Assembly (NCBI GenBank): GCA_038277395.1
Contig: CM076189.1
Coordinates: forward strand, 236,655,918 to 236,719,917
Length of the DNA stretch: 64,000 bases
Source: Dryocosmus kuriphilus
Taxonomy: Eukaryota; Arthropoda; Insecta; Hymenoptera; Cynipidae
Direction of reading: 5' to 3'
Positions 41,680 through 52,965 of this stretch are shown piece by piece; positions within the stretch are counted from its first letter, which is position 1, and every line of letters begins with the position of its first letter. The notes under the pieces are model-generated. The model searched no databases. It was not told where the DNA came from and was given only the letters and a program-made list of their open reading frames with translations. Made by a program: the position numbers and the translations under genes.

Positions 41680-42640
41680 TGGAGTCTGTTCCCACGATAA
41701 CTTTCGAAGGACTAATCGAAATGGAATGCGCTTTGGTACACTTCCTTAAGCGGTAAAAAGAAAGGACGAGTTCGTTAACCAGCGGTTTTTGACCAACGGT
41801 TATGTTTTTATCCATCAAAAACGGTTTTCACAAAATCAAAAAATCCATTTTCCGACTAAACTATGAGAGATACGAAAAAATTATATGAGAGTAAAATTGT
41901 TCATCTTAAAAAAATCTACAAATTTTGTCTTAACAGTTTTTCAATAAAATGAACAGTTTTTGTTTTAATCACGAAACCGCTATTAAAATTATAAAACTCT
42001 GGTTTCCTGCTAAACTATTCAAGATACAAAAAGATGGTATAGAACAAAGTTCTTCAGTTTAAAAACATCTACAAATTTTGTTTTAACCATTTTTTGATAA
42101 AATGCACGCTTTTTGTTTTAATCGATAAAACGTTATTAAAAATCAAAAATTTCAAATTTCTCGCCAAACTATGCAAGATACGGAAAAATAATAATAAACA
42201 CAGTTGTTCGCCTCAAAAAGATCTACATATTTGCTGTCTATCATTTTTTTGAGCAGACGCGTAGTTTTTGAGTTATTTGTGTATAAGACTCATCGTTTTA
42301 CTTTTAAGAATCGAAATCCTCTATTGTGAAAATTTGGAAAATCACTAAAAAACTTTACCAATCTACAATGTGTTTTAAAAAAATGTAATTATCGAGCGCG
42401 AAGCGCGAGTGTCATGATGAGAATGTATTCCTTAAGAGCGATAGAGCCTTAAGTAAAATAATTTCTTTTGTAATTTTTAATTTAAAGGTTTATACGATCC
42501 ATAAACACCGAGCGCGTAGCGCGAGGTGAATAACCTATCGAGCGCGAAGCGCGAGTGCCGTAAATAACGTATCGAGCGCGAAGCGCGAGTGCCAACAGAC
42601 GCGCGTGATGAGAATGTGCCCGCAAAGCGGGCAGACTTTT
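41591..42640 (+). repeat. Repeat A copy with expanded (GTC)n tract
   Basis: The head hairpin is missing. The copy begins at the triplet tract, then AACTTTCGAAGGACTAATCG, four AAACTATG-type subunits, GAGCGCGAAGCGCGAG at 42394, 42540 and 42574 with a variant at 42510, and the tail GAATGTGCCCGCAAAGCGGG at ~42612. Confidence 0.8.
41596..41685. repeat. (GTC)n/(GTCGTT)n trinucleotide microsatellite, ~90 bp
   Basis: A nearly pure GTC run, the longest of the triplet tracts found at this position in every repeat A copy. The aspartate run in the reverse frame is an artefact of it. Confidence 0.9.
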
Positions 42641-43042
42641 TTAAATTTTTAGTGTATGGAGATCAATACTTGAAGGACATTGCGCTCTATGATCATGGAA
42701 AATTATCATACATAGGGAGCAATGTATGCAGTATTTTGTAGCATTTTTGGTAAATCTAGTAGTCTCCATCTTACTTATAGTATTAGCTATGCTAGAACCA
42801 TTCTTGTTTATTAGATTATTATAATCTTTAACTACATCGGAATCCTTATTTAGTAAGTTAAAATTTACATCGCCACATTGTTTTCCGTTTATGGATTCTA
42901 ACAGTTTATTAACACACACAGATTTGTTCATATACATATTTCAAATGTTATATCATTTTTAATACATATTGCTACTCCTCCTGCTCTCGTGTCTCTGCAG
43001 TTATGTATTGATTCAAAACCTGTCATATGAAAAAAGCAAAAG
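42641..43042 (-). pseudogene. LINE endonuclease (EEP) fragment
   Basis: The reverse strand reads HNCRDTRAGGVAICIKN, then after a stop and frame change CGDVNFNLLNKDSDVVKDY and NNLINKNGSS. The R-x-G-G-V-A-x-x-I-K block and the G-D-(F/V)-N-x-N-L-L block are the hallmarks of the apurinic-type endonuclease of jockey/CR1-type LINEs. No RT follows; repeat A abuts its 3' side. Confidence 0.65.
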
Positions 43043-43203
43043 GTAATTTAGAAAAAGTGTGTGAAGATAAAAAAACCATTAACGTAGGGAACCTAATAGA
43101 ATTAATCAAACCAAAACGCTAAGAAAGGTTATAATTAAAAATATTTAATTTCCTGCATATTTGATTAGACTAATGAAGGGAAGAGATCTACTATTTATAC
43201 ATA

Positions 43204-44220
43204 CGAGGTGTGATCAAAAAGTAAGGTGACTTTTTATTTTTATCAAAAAATATTTATTTATTCATCAATATTGATGTTATCCTCTTCAAAGTAATCCCCC
43301 TCGGATATAATACATTTGTGCCAGCGCTTTTTCCAATCCTCAAAGCATTTCTGATAAGCACTTTTTGGTATAGCCTTCAGCTCTTCCAGCGATGCGGTCT
43401 TTATCTCCTCAATCGTCGCAAAACGCCGTCCTTTCATGGGTCCTTTCAGTTTTGGAAACAGGAAAAAGTCTTAGGGAGCCAAATCTGGTGAATACGGTGG
43501 CTGAGGCATGATTATGGTGTTGTTATTGGCCAAAAAATTACGAACAAGCAATGACGTGTGAGCTGGCGCATTATCGTGTTGCAATAACCATGACCGGTTT
43601 TTCCACAATTCCGGACGTTTTTTTTCGTATTGCTTCACGCAAACGGCACATAACTTTAAGGTAATACTCTTTATTAACTGTACGACCTTGTGGTAAGAAC
43701 TCCTGATGCACTACGCCATGATATTCGAAGAAAACGGTAAGCAAAACCTTGACATTTGATCGAACCTAGCGTGCTTTCTTTCGTCTTGGTGATCCAGAAT
43801 GCTTCCACTGAGACGATTGAGCCTTAGTTTCGACGTCATAACCACATACCCATGTTTCATCACCTGTTATGATCCTTTTGAGCAAGTCTGGGTCGCCGTT
43901 GACGTCATTCAACAGCTCCTGAGCGATGCTCACGCGACGGTTCTTTCGGTCAAAATTTAGCAATTTCCGAACAAACTTCGCTGACATACGTCTCATGCCC
44001 AAAATATCCACTAAAATTGCTTGGCACGAGCCAAACGAGATGCCGACACCATCAGCAACTTCTCTAATGGTAATTCGACGATTCGCCAACACTATTTTAT
44101 TCACTTCTTCAACGTTTTCATCAGTTGTTGACGTTGACGTGCTGGGACGTCCAGGGCGAGCTTCGTCATTAACATCTTCTCGGCCTTCCCGAAAGAGCTT
44201 GTACCACTTATAAACATTTT
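43204..44220 (-). mobile_element. mariner element, one end intact, other end truncated
   Basis: The 3' end (43204-43230, CGAGGTGTGATCAAAAAGTA) is a mariner-like terminal repeat, flanked outside by TA. The other terminus is not found: transposase similarity stops near 44215 and is replaced by unrelated AT-rich sequence. Confidence 0.8.
43258..44215 (-). pseudogene. mariner transposase pseudogene
   Basis: The reverse frame begins inside the N-terminal helix-turn-helix region (VYKWYKLFREGRED, GRPSTSTTDENVEEV), continues through ITIREVADGVGIS and DLLKRIITGDETWVCGYD (first catalytic Asp), then HDNAPAHTSLLVRNFLA (second Asp) and MPQPPYSPDLAP-stop-DFFLF (third Asp, the DD34D signature). It ends DNINIDE-stop. 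Lesions: TAG after KKAR, a one-base insertion in an A-run after REAIRKK, and TAA in place of the usual Cys codon after SPDLAP. The first ~60 codons are missing. The product would catalyse TA-targeted cut-and-paste transposition; this copy cannot. Confidence 0.9.
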
Positions 44221-44379
44221 TTTACACACGATACATGATAAGTGCTTGCGTATGGAAGCAATTACTGTAAATACTCTACACATATCATTAATCAAAACAT
44301 AGAAAAATATTGTGATTGGCTTAAATTCAATAGGTTGTCGATTAATTAGAAAAAAAAACGTTTATGTTACCTTTGCGCT

Positions 44380-44790
44380 AAACAATAAGTATGTTGAAGA
44401 TCCCAATAAGCATAAAAATAGGGAATGAAATTCTAACAGAGATTAAAAAGTACAAATATCTGGGAGTCATTATTTATAAGGAACTTACTTAGAAACAACA
44501 GATACAAACAATATTTGGAAAAAAATTCCATGGGTATGTATAATGAAAAGTTGCAGAGAATACATAAACGAAAAAAAAAACTGGATATATTATACCTTTT
44601 TTAAATCCTATTTCAGATAAATTATAAAAAGGTTGGGGGTAGCTTCAGAACAATTAATAAAAAAGACACAAAGATTACAAAATTTTTAATTACCGTCGGA
44701 TCAATCAGCTAGTAAAATATACAACAACAAAAAAGTTCTATATATTTATACACTTCAAGACATAAAAAGAGCAAAAATGATAGGGGAGAG
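44380..44790 (+). pseudogene. LINE reverse transcriptase C-terminal fragment
   Basis: The forward frame starts MLKIPISIKIGNEIL and TEIKKYKYLGVIIYKELT, matching the post-RT 'K-Y-L-G-V-x-x-D' block of jockey/CR1-type LINEs. A TAG follows after KELT, and the frame shifts before a weak continuation (KKVGGSFRTINKKDTK). It is low-confidence beyond the first ~35 codons. It abuts the large palindrome at 44795. Confidence 0.5.
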
Positions 44791-44794
44791 TCTG

Positions 44795-46998
44795 CTATGG
44801 TGGTGCAAAGTGGGAGCAAACGTACTTTTCGTTTCAAAATCGTAGAACTTTTGGTAGAAATAACCTAGAGGGGTGAATTTTTTTTAAACTGTACATAAAT
44901 ACCTGCAGAATACCCCGAGCACTCAGGTGTGGCAATTTATGTGCTATATATTTTTTTAAATAGACTTTTTGATGCTGATTCTAAATTTAGCCTGTAAATC
45001 AATCTATGGCTTTATGGACCTGAGAAAAAGGCGATTGAGTGTCCTACTCGATTCCTTTGAGGTCTGAACAATTCTCACCGATTAAAAGTCTACCATTCAC
45101 GGCATTTAAAGGTTTTTGTGATCGCTGATTTCAAATCCGAGCTCAAAATTCTAAATGGTCAAGCCAATATGGCGGATCGAAACTGTAAAAATAACACTGA
45201 TGTAGCAAAAAATTGTTATCACGAGGTTTTTGGGGTTGCTGATTTAGAATCCGAGGCCAAACTGACAAATGCCAAGATGGCGGATTCAATATGGTAGATA
45301 AAAAGGGTAAAAGCGACACCGATATGGTTAAAAATTGTCATTTCGAGGGTTTTCGGGTCGCTGATTTAGAATCCAAGGTCAGCCTGTCAAAATTTAAAAT
45401 TGGGATCCAATGAGGCAGATGAAAAATAGAAAAACAAGACCGATATGGCTAAAAATTGCTACTACGGAGTTTTTGGTGTCGCTGATTTTGAATCTGAGGT
45501 CAAACTGTTAAATGTCAAAATGGCAGATCCAATATAGTAGATGAAAACTGTACAAACAACACCTATTTGGCTAAAAATTGATATTCCGTGGGTTTTTGGG
45601 TCTTTGATTTCGAACCCAAAGTCAAAACTTCAAAACTCAAAATTGCAAATTCAATGTGTGGATAAAAGTTGAAAATACGAAACCGATTGGTCTAAAAATT
45701 GCGTTTCTGGGTTTTTTTGTTTAAGTTTTTATAGTACATGTGACTAAGCGAACCAGAAAAGAAGTATTTAGTCATGTTTGTTGTTTTTTTACCGTTTAAT
45801 TCACCATATTGGATCTGCTATTTTTAATTTTTTCGACACAAGAGTCGAAATCAGCGTTTCCAAAAATCCCGTAATATAAATTTTGAGTCATGACGATGCT
45901 GTTTTTACCTTTTTGGTCTGCCAGATTAGATTCGTAATTTTAAATTTTGACAGTTTAACCTTGAATTCGAAACCATCCGAAAATCCGCGGAAAAGCAATT
46001 TTTAGCCATATTGGTATTGTTTTTACACTTTTTGTCCGCCATATTGGATCCTCCATTTTGACATTTGACAGTTTGACCTCGGATTTAAAATCAGCGACCA
46101 CAAAAATCCCGTGATAGCCATTTTTAGTAAAATCAGTGTTGTTTTTACCGTTTTATTTACCACATTGGATCTGCTATTTTTAATTTTTTCGACACAAGAG
46201 TCGAAATCAACGTTTCCGAAAACCCCGTAATAGAAATTTTGAGTTATGACGGTGCTGCTTTTACCTTTTTGGTCTGCCAGATTAGATTCGTAATTTTAAA
46301 TTTTGAAAGTTTAATCTTAGATTCGAAACCATCCGAAAACCCGCGGAAAAGCAATTTTTAGCAATATTGGTATTGTTTTTACACTTTTTGGCCGCCATAT
46401 TGGATCCTCCATTTTGACATTTGACAGTTTGACCTCGGATTTAAAATCAGCGACCACAAAAATCCCGTGATAGACATTTTTAGTAATATCAGTGTTGTTG
46501 TTTTTACCATTTTTATCCACCATATTGGAACCGCCATTTTGAATTTTGTCAGCTTGGCTCCGGATTTGACATTAGTGACCCCAAAAACCCTTAAATATCG
46601 TGAATGGTGGAATTTGAGTCGGTTAAAATAGTTCAAGCCTCAAAAAAATCGAGTAGGACACTCAATCGCCTTTTTCTCAGAACTATGAAGTCCTAGATTG
46701 ATTTACAGGTCGGATTTGGGATCAACATGAAAAAAAATCTATTTAAAAAATATGGAGCCCATAAATTGTGATACCTGAGTGTTCGTGGTAATCGATAATC
46801 TAAAATTTCGTTAAAAGACGTCAACTTTAATCTAGATTTTCAAGGTCAAAGATAGGTTTTTGCGCCTTCTGCGCATTTTTCCTGTATTCTGCAGGTATTC
46901 ATTTATAGTTTTAACAAATGCATCTCTCTAGGTTATCCCTGTCAAAATTTTTACAATTTTGAAACGAAAAGTACGTTTGGTCCCAATGTATGGCGGTG
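44795..46998. repeat. 2.2-kb palindrome of ~119-bp units with 356-bp higher-order period
   Basis: Outer landmarks AAACGTACTTTTCGTTTCAA (44818) and the inverse at ~46960-46980, TAACCTAGAG and ATACCTGCAGAATAC pair across a centre near 45720. Each arm is built of units with GTCGCTGATTTNGAATCCGA, AAATGGCGGATCCAATATGG and TTTTTGGG. In the right arm a three-unit block starting at 45791 recurs at 46147. Frames such as 46379-46636 are repeat translations. Confidence 0.85.
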
Positions 46999-47582
46999 AG
47001 AGGCATGGTGTATATTTCAAACAACGCCACACCCCCATGCTTGTAGATTTTTATATTAATTTTGTGCATAAAATAGCTTTTTTTGTATGGAAAAATAGTG
47101 CTGAAATGCGATTTCTTTTTTAAAATATGTGCCAGAAGAATAATGGTAAAAAAAACTGTTTTGACGTAAACAGATGGAAAAGTGTTTAGCACAAATAAAG
47201 TACTTACAGCATATTTTAAAAGACTTGAAACATGGCAAAGTTATGGTTTAATAAGTGAACTATTTTTTCGAACTTCTGATATCATAAATTAGTGCCAAAA
47301 ACGCTCTAAATATAATATTAATAGTACATTGTGTACCACGGAGCGGAAGTCGGTCAGACGCGCTCATCTACGACTTGTATTGCAAACACACGAGTCTAAT
47401 GATCGACTTTAGTTCCATGTTGCAATTATACTTTATACACCAAAAGCGTGATTTGCAAGTTTCGTGTCCCCAATTATCATGTATCGCAGGCGAGGACTGA
47501 CGTGGCGTGTCGAATCCGTACAGTTCACTTTTAGGGCCGGTTAACAAGATTTTTGCGGAGCCCGTTGGTACTTCCTAGTCCG
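46999..47582. other. No gene recognised
   Basis: AT-rich, with a GC-richer part at 47330-47570 that shows no motif or frame worth calling. Confidence 0.45.
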
Positions 47583-47968
47583 CTTCATTTGTAAAAAATT
47601 TGAAAAATTTCAAAATTTTCAAAAATTTTCATAATTTCGAAGAATTTCATAAATTTTCAAAAATTTCTATAGTTTAGAAAAATTTCTTAAATTTTCAGAA
47701 ATGTCCAAAAATTTCAAAAATTTTCCAAAACTTCCAAATATTTCTCATTTCTCAAATTTCAAAAATTTCCATAATTTTCAAAAATTTCAAAAAATTTCTC
47801 AAATTTCCAAAATGTTGTAAAATTTCCAAAAATTTCAAAAAGTATCAAAATTCCCAAAAAAATTCCAAAGTTTCAAAAATTTCCAAAAATTTTCAAAATT
47901 TCCCAAAATTTTCAAAAATTTCAAATATTTCAAAATCTTTAAAAAATCTCACTCCCCCCCCCCCCCCC
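47583..47968. repeat. Degenerate AAATTTC(C)A simple array ending in a C-run
   Basis: Some 380 bp of variants of TTCCAAAAATTTCAAAAATT, followed by about 17 C (47947-47968 region) and CTGTCTGT. Confidence 0.9.
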
Positions 47969-49095
47969 CTGTCTGTAAGTTTATCACGTATAATACGTAT
48001 TGCTTCAATTCAATGCCCCAATGGTACGGAGGACAATAATGCCTACGAGCAGAAAGAAAATGCGCATGCGCGAGTTCCCATTATTGTACTGGTTCAATAA
48101 AGAGGCTATTATTATACTGCTCCCACCACTGGCCGATAACGGGCTACTTAAGTGACTGAAAATAGGCACGTAATACGCGTGAATCATGCCTGCGGTATAT
48201 AAAATTATTTAAAAGTTGCAACATCGCATACGGGGCACGAGGGTGGAAAAATTTGGTGGAGACTTTAACAGTATCGGATAACATAACGTAAAATAACGTA
48301 ATATAACATCTATTGAAGGAAATTGCCGATTTCTACACGCATAATAAAATTTTCAGGTAGTAACAGGTTATAACTGGGTTTTGACACAACCTACTTTGAT
48401 TGATAAGAAAACATCTATTATTGTTGAAATAAACCTGCAGTAATATTACGTCCACCATACCACAGCGTATGAGGTACACCGCGCCAAAATGTAACACCCA
48501 CGAATTAATTAAATGTGAAATAATTACGAAGTTAAGAAACCGTTTTGAGTAACAATATATATTTTCTGATAATGTGAGCCTTAATAAATACACACATCAA
48601 AATCGCATTTCAATTATAATTTATAGGACATTGAGTTCGAAGCCCGCCAGCATAGCCAACTCTCCCCTAAGATTGAGGATGGCGAATGATCTCACTGAAA
48701 CCGAGAATAAGATGGAAATTGGAACAAATGTACATAACTATAAAACAAAATATGCAATTATGAACTCCGAAAAATGTCTTATAGAACTATTCTGAACATA
48801 AATGCAGCTATATACAATAGTATAGATACATATAATAAGTTAATTACCAGAGCAAATTAGAGAAAGCGGAAATTTACAGGAATTAACAAACAAAGCTTAA
48901 GAAATATTATGTAACAACCACTTAGCTTATAAAATAATAACATTATCTAATAATACCTAACAAATAAGATTGCAAATTTATATCACTACGGAATTAGACC
49001 GTAAATGCAGCGAAGTATGTCAAATCTACACAATATTCACTCATGTATATCCAGTCTTCAGGACAATCCTGTTTTTGTGTAATCAGTTTCATGAA
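47969..49095. other. No gene recognised
   Basis: AT-rich; short frames at 48005-48187, 48333-48593 and 48574-48795 have no motif. No repeat family recognised. Confidence 0.5.
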
Positions 49096-49195
49096 TGAAA
49101 AAAAAAATCTACCCGCTTGACGGGCACATTCTCATTACGAGAAGTATGAGAGCGCGCGTCTGTCGGAACTCGCGCTACGCGCTCGGTATTTTTGT
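49096..49195 (-). repeat. Repeat A tail, inverted fragment
   Basis: AAAAAAAATCTACCCGCTTG, CACATTCTCATTACGAGAAG and CTCGCGCTACGCGCTC (49169-49184) are the inverse of the repeat A 3' end. The rest of the element is absent. Confidence 0.75.
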
Positions 49196-50065
49196 GCATC
49201 CCCCTACATTTATGCGTATAGACGTTTATTTGCAAGTGTAGCACTTCAAACAAAATCTCTCAAAATTACAATTATGCAAGCCTACTAGAAGAGTCACAGT
49301 TTTATCGTATTTTGTTTTTCACTGTATGCAAGTGAGCGATATGCAGCGTCACGACGAGAACCGATCACACCCGAACTGACCCGACCGTCGAGATGCCATT
49401 TTCGGAATTCGGAGCGACGAGCGTTATTTTATGTTTGTTGCGTATATAATTTTAACAGATTTTTAATCATTTTAAATTGCTTGTCGATACTTCGAATATG
49501 TGTGGAGAGTGAATTGCTTGGAGGCAACATGTTGGAGAGTGGAGAGTGTTTTCAACGATCTCGATAAAAAGGTGCTCAAAATTTCGTTACTCATTGCTAC
49601 GGAAACAAAAGTAACAAAATATGTGATACTCATTTATATTGGTTTTTGAATATTTCGATGTTACAATTCAGTGCAGTGATGCCTTGTGTCCTTAACCGCT
49701 CGTGCTCCAAATAATATATTATCAAATTCATTGTTTTCGCTTATCAATTCATATATCTTATGCACCTCACTCTTCACAAGCAATAAAAAATGCTTACAGG
49801 TTTCATAAACTTATATAAAAGAAATAAAAACTTGTCCAAGAATAATGTATCTATGAATCGACAGTAGACTAGGCTCAAGCCTGGTTCAGGCTCGGCGATC
49901 GAGTCTGCCACTGGCCAATTTGGGCGTTTCATTCGAGCTTGGTTCAGGCTCGATCGCCTGACCAGGGCCTAGTTTTGCCAGGCTTGGTCCCGCTCAGACC
50001 CACGACGAAATTTCCGCACCGCACCGTAATTTTGAATTTGTTGTTCAAGCTCCTTCTGTTTTAAC
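49196..50065. other. No gene recognised; GC-rich inverted repeat at 49870-49960
   Basis: AAGCCTGGTTCAGGCTCGGC and CGAGCTTGGTTCAGGCTCGA form imperfect direct and inverted repeats near 49875 and 49936. GTCCCGCTCAGACC at ~49987 is the inverse of the satellite phrase GGTCTGAGCGGG. Nothing else recognised. Confidence 0.4.
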
Positions 50066-50310
50066 AAGAACATTCTCATCACGTGTCTCGCGCTTCGCAC
50101 TCGAATAAATTTTGTCCAAAACGTGACATTTGTTTACAGTTTGGCTGAAAATAAAAATTTTTTATTTTTAGTAACATTTTTCACGATGAAAGCAAAAACT
50201 ATGCGTGTTATCAAAAAATGATCTGAAGCAAATATGTAAAACTTTTTGAGATAAAGAATTTTTCTTCTAAACATTTTTTTCGTATCTCATGTGACGTATG
50301 TCACTTAATC
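50066..50310 (-). repeat. Repeat A 3' half, inverted, diverged
   Basis: CATTCTCATCACGTGTCTCG and the CGCGCTTCGCACTC motif (50087-50102) lead into one subunit (GTTTGGCTGAAAATAAAAAT ... CGTATCTCATGTG), all inverted relative to 22993-24200. Confidence 0.65.
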
Positions 50311-50797
50311 AATAATTATTAACAGTGTGTAAGCACGAAAAAAGTAGCAGTCGTATCGTATAATCAATAACTGCGTCTTCAAAGTTAATTAAATGATCAG
50401 AAACACAAAAGGTTTCCTTTTCTAAGGCAGCGCTCTCTGAGAGGGTTGAATTTTTGGCGACGCGGAGGCGGCCAATTGTCCTAACTTTTAATTAAGAAGG
50501 ACTCCAAAAGTAATATGCATATAGTGATCTGAAATAAACAAGGTACGGTTGCTGTAATAAAAAAAAACTGTGTGGGACGCCTTGTATGAATCATCGAAAG
50601 TTAATTAAAAAGGATCAGCGGGGATAGAAAAGCACCTTCGTTTAAAAGGAGCCGAGTCTCCCTAATCCCGATCAGACGCTCGTCCAGTTTGAATATTGTT
50701 CACCTTATCAGTCTTCAATCTTCAGTAGTCTTCAGTCTTACAAGCCTCAAGTCAGTCACCAGTTCGTAGTCAGGCTCCGGATCTCAAAATGGCCAGT
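50311..50797. other. No gene recognised
   Basis: Includes CTTCAATCTTCAGTAGTCTTCAG-type sequence at 50710-50740 and ATGGCCAGTCAACCCC at 50788 just before a C-run. These could be the 5' end of the LINE that follows, but evidence is thin. Confidence 0.35.
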
Positions 50798-50798
50798 C

Positions 50799-51690
50799 AA
50801 CCCCCCCCCCCCCCCCCCCCCTCCCTGAAAATATAAAATCGCAAATAGCGAACATACCTGATCTGTACATGAACAGTAGAAAAATTGTGCCTAAAAGTAG
50901 TGGTAATTACCTAGGACTTACATTGAGCTCAAAACTTAATTATAAAGAGGAAATTAATAAAATCAAAATAAAAGCTCTTGATATGATAGGAGTTTTAAAT
51001 TGCCTTATAGGTAGACGAAGCAATCTCTCGATAAAAAATAAATTAATATTATATAAGGCAATCGTTAGGCCAATAATTACATATGCGTGGCCAATATGGT
51101 CTGAAACATGTAGTTTAAACCTCGAAGCACTCCAACGAGTACAAAACAAATGTTTGCGAATGATAACTAAAGCTAAACCAAGAGTTAGGATAAAAGACTT
51201 GCACTTAAAATACAACCTAAAAATGTTAAGAAATCATATCCATGATTTAACTAAGCCTTCTATACCAACCAAATTGGGAAAATCCAGGATCTCAACGATG
51301 AACTTATTGTATATACTAGTGAAGCCGAAATGCCCTTCAGGCTCACTCATAACATGCCCTACCAATTTTTGTTAGGAGAGTCTCAACACTTATCCTAGTT
51401 TTAGTTTTAGTTTTAAGTTGTTAATAATAATCATAAGCTCTAATTTTGTTATCCTAGTATGTAAGTAAATCTCAAGAATTGATAAGCTTTCTTCAAATTT
51501 GTGCTTATTAAAAACCCCTTATATGTTTTTTGCGAAACAATTGAAATAAAAAATTTAAACAATTTGAATTTAGTATTAATTAGAGTTAAATTTCCATACT
51601 ATAAATAGGTGTCTGAATGAAATCACATTTTTATATATAGGTAGAGGTTAATGATCTCCTCTTGTATATTTTTACGAACAATAAAGATTT
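50799..51690 (+). mobile_element. jockey-like LINE 3' end, 5' truncated
   Basis: A C-run (50799-50821) precedes the coding end of a LINE; the 3' UTR reaches AATAAA at 51680 followed by a T-rich end rather than a clear poly(A). Confidence 0.65.
50869..51375 (+). pseudogene. jockey-like reverse transcriptase C-terminus
   Basis: 168 codons: NYLGLTLSSKLNYKEEI, then LIGRRSNLSIKNKLILYKAI, RPIITYAWPIWSETCS and LEALQRVQNKCLRMITKAKP. These are the conserved blocks after the RT fingers/palm in jockey-clade LINEs (K-Y-L-G, then L-Y-x-x-I-x-R-P-x-x-x-Y, then Q-x-x-Q-N-K-x-L-R). The catalytic YADD motif and everything before it are missing, so the copy is 5'-truncated. The frame itself has no stop, suggesting a fairly young insertion. 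The last ~40 residues deviate and may be frameshifted. Confidence 0.8.
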
Positions 51691-52269
51691 TTTTTTAATG
51701 CAAATGCAAGAGTCGTACAGTCGTTCTTCGCCTACTGCCGCTAACTCAGATTTTCAAACCGAGTCAACCGTCGTGTCTACCCTTTCAAACGCAGAATTTT
51801 TCTCTACCCTTCGAGTATTGTGAGCAGTGGGTTGCTGGTAACCCAATTTTGATACAAGTAGAAACAGTGTTTTTTTCTGGAATTGAAATTCAGATTTGGA
51901 AGTAAATATTGGATTAACTCAAACTGTAACTATCAGTGACCTTTTCTTTTTGCATAATATTAGTAAATTGAATTTTAAATAAAAATTGACTTCATTTCCA
52001 TGCTGCTCTTCTACTCTGGATAATAATAAAGGATCGCCGATGAATTCAATACAACATTTTAAAACACGGCATATCTTTTCTTTGGATTATGAAAAATCTT
52101 TGTTAAGAATTTACTTTCATTGTCTCATTGATTATCCTCGACTCTGTTTCGGCTGTCTTGGGTTTATTTATTTTAATAATAGTTAATTCTAAAACTACCG
52201 ATCAAAAACGAGGAAACCTATAATATAATAGGTAAGTTATGTGAATTTATCCATGACATAACACTGGTA
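51691..52269. other. AT-rich, no gene recognised
   Basis: No feature seen. Confidence 0.45.
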
Positions 52270-52965
52270 TAGTTTTCCCGAAAAATTGAATTCTTGCTTT
52301 TTAATAACGTTTTTCATGATTAAAATGAAAAACATGCGTCCTGTCAAAACATGTTATGAGGCAAATTTGCAGATCTTCTTGAAATTAATAACTTTAATTC
52401 TCAACATTTTTTGTCGTATCTCGCATTGTTTGGCGGAAAAATTGAATTCTTCGTTTTTATTATTAATATTGTTGACCATTAAAACGAAAAATATGTGTCT
52501 TATTAAAAAATATTATAAGGAAAATATTTTTAGATATTTTTGATATAATCAACTTTGCTTCCTAACATTTTTTTTATACCTTGCATTGTTTATTATTATT
52601 GATATAAATAATAATATCATAACAAAGCATATATTTTCGGAATAAACGCTTTAAACAAATTTTTGATATTAAGACAAACAAATAATTATACTGAAAGAAA
52701 CAAATTCCTGTTTGGACTTGAACAAACAATTATTAACTTAAAAAACAGATTTATTTGATTAAAACAAAATATTTAATAAATAAAATATATGTGGTCAACC
52801 AAAAATTTTCTTTGATTGTATAACAAAGAAATAATATGTTTGATTCAAAGAAATCTTTTTCTTGGTGCAGACTATAATGACAACAACAAGAACAACAGAC
52901 AGACAATAACGTAAAACCTGTTTTTTCGGATTGTCAGGAGATCACTGGCATGAAATGTAGATACT
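52270..52965 (-). repeat. Repeat A, inverted, highly diverged
   Basis: Two subunits (GTATCTCGCATTGTTTGGCG near 52415-52435 and CTTGCATTGTTTATTATTAT near 52580) and, at 52865-52965, the inverse of the head region (GACAGACAATAACGTAAAAC, TTTTTTCGGATTGTC, GGCATGAAATG). The order is that of an inverted copy with sequence inserted between. Confidence 0.55.
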
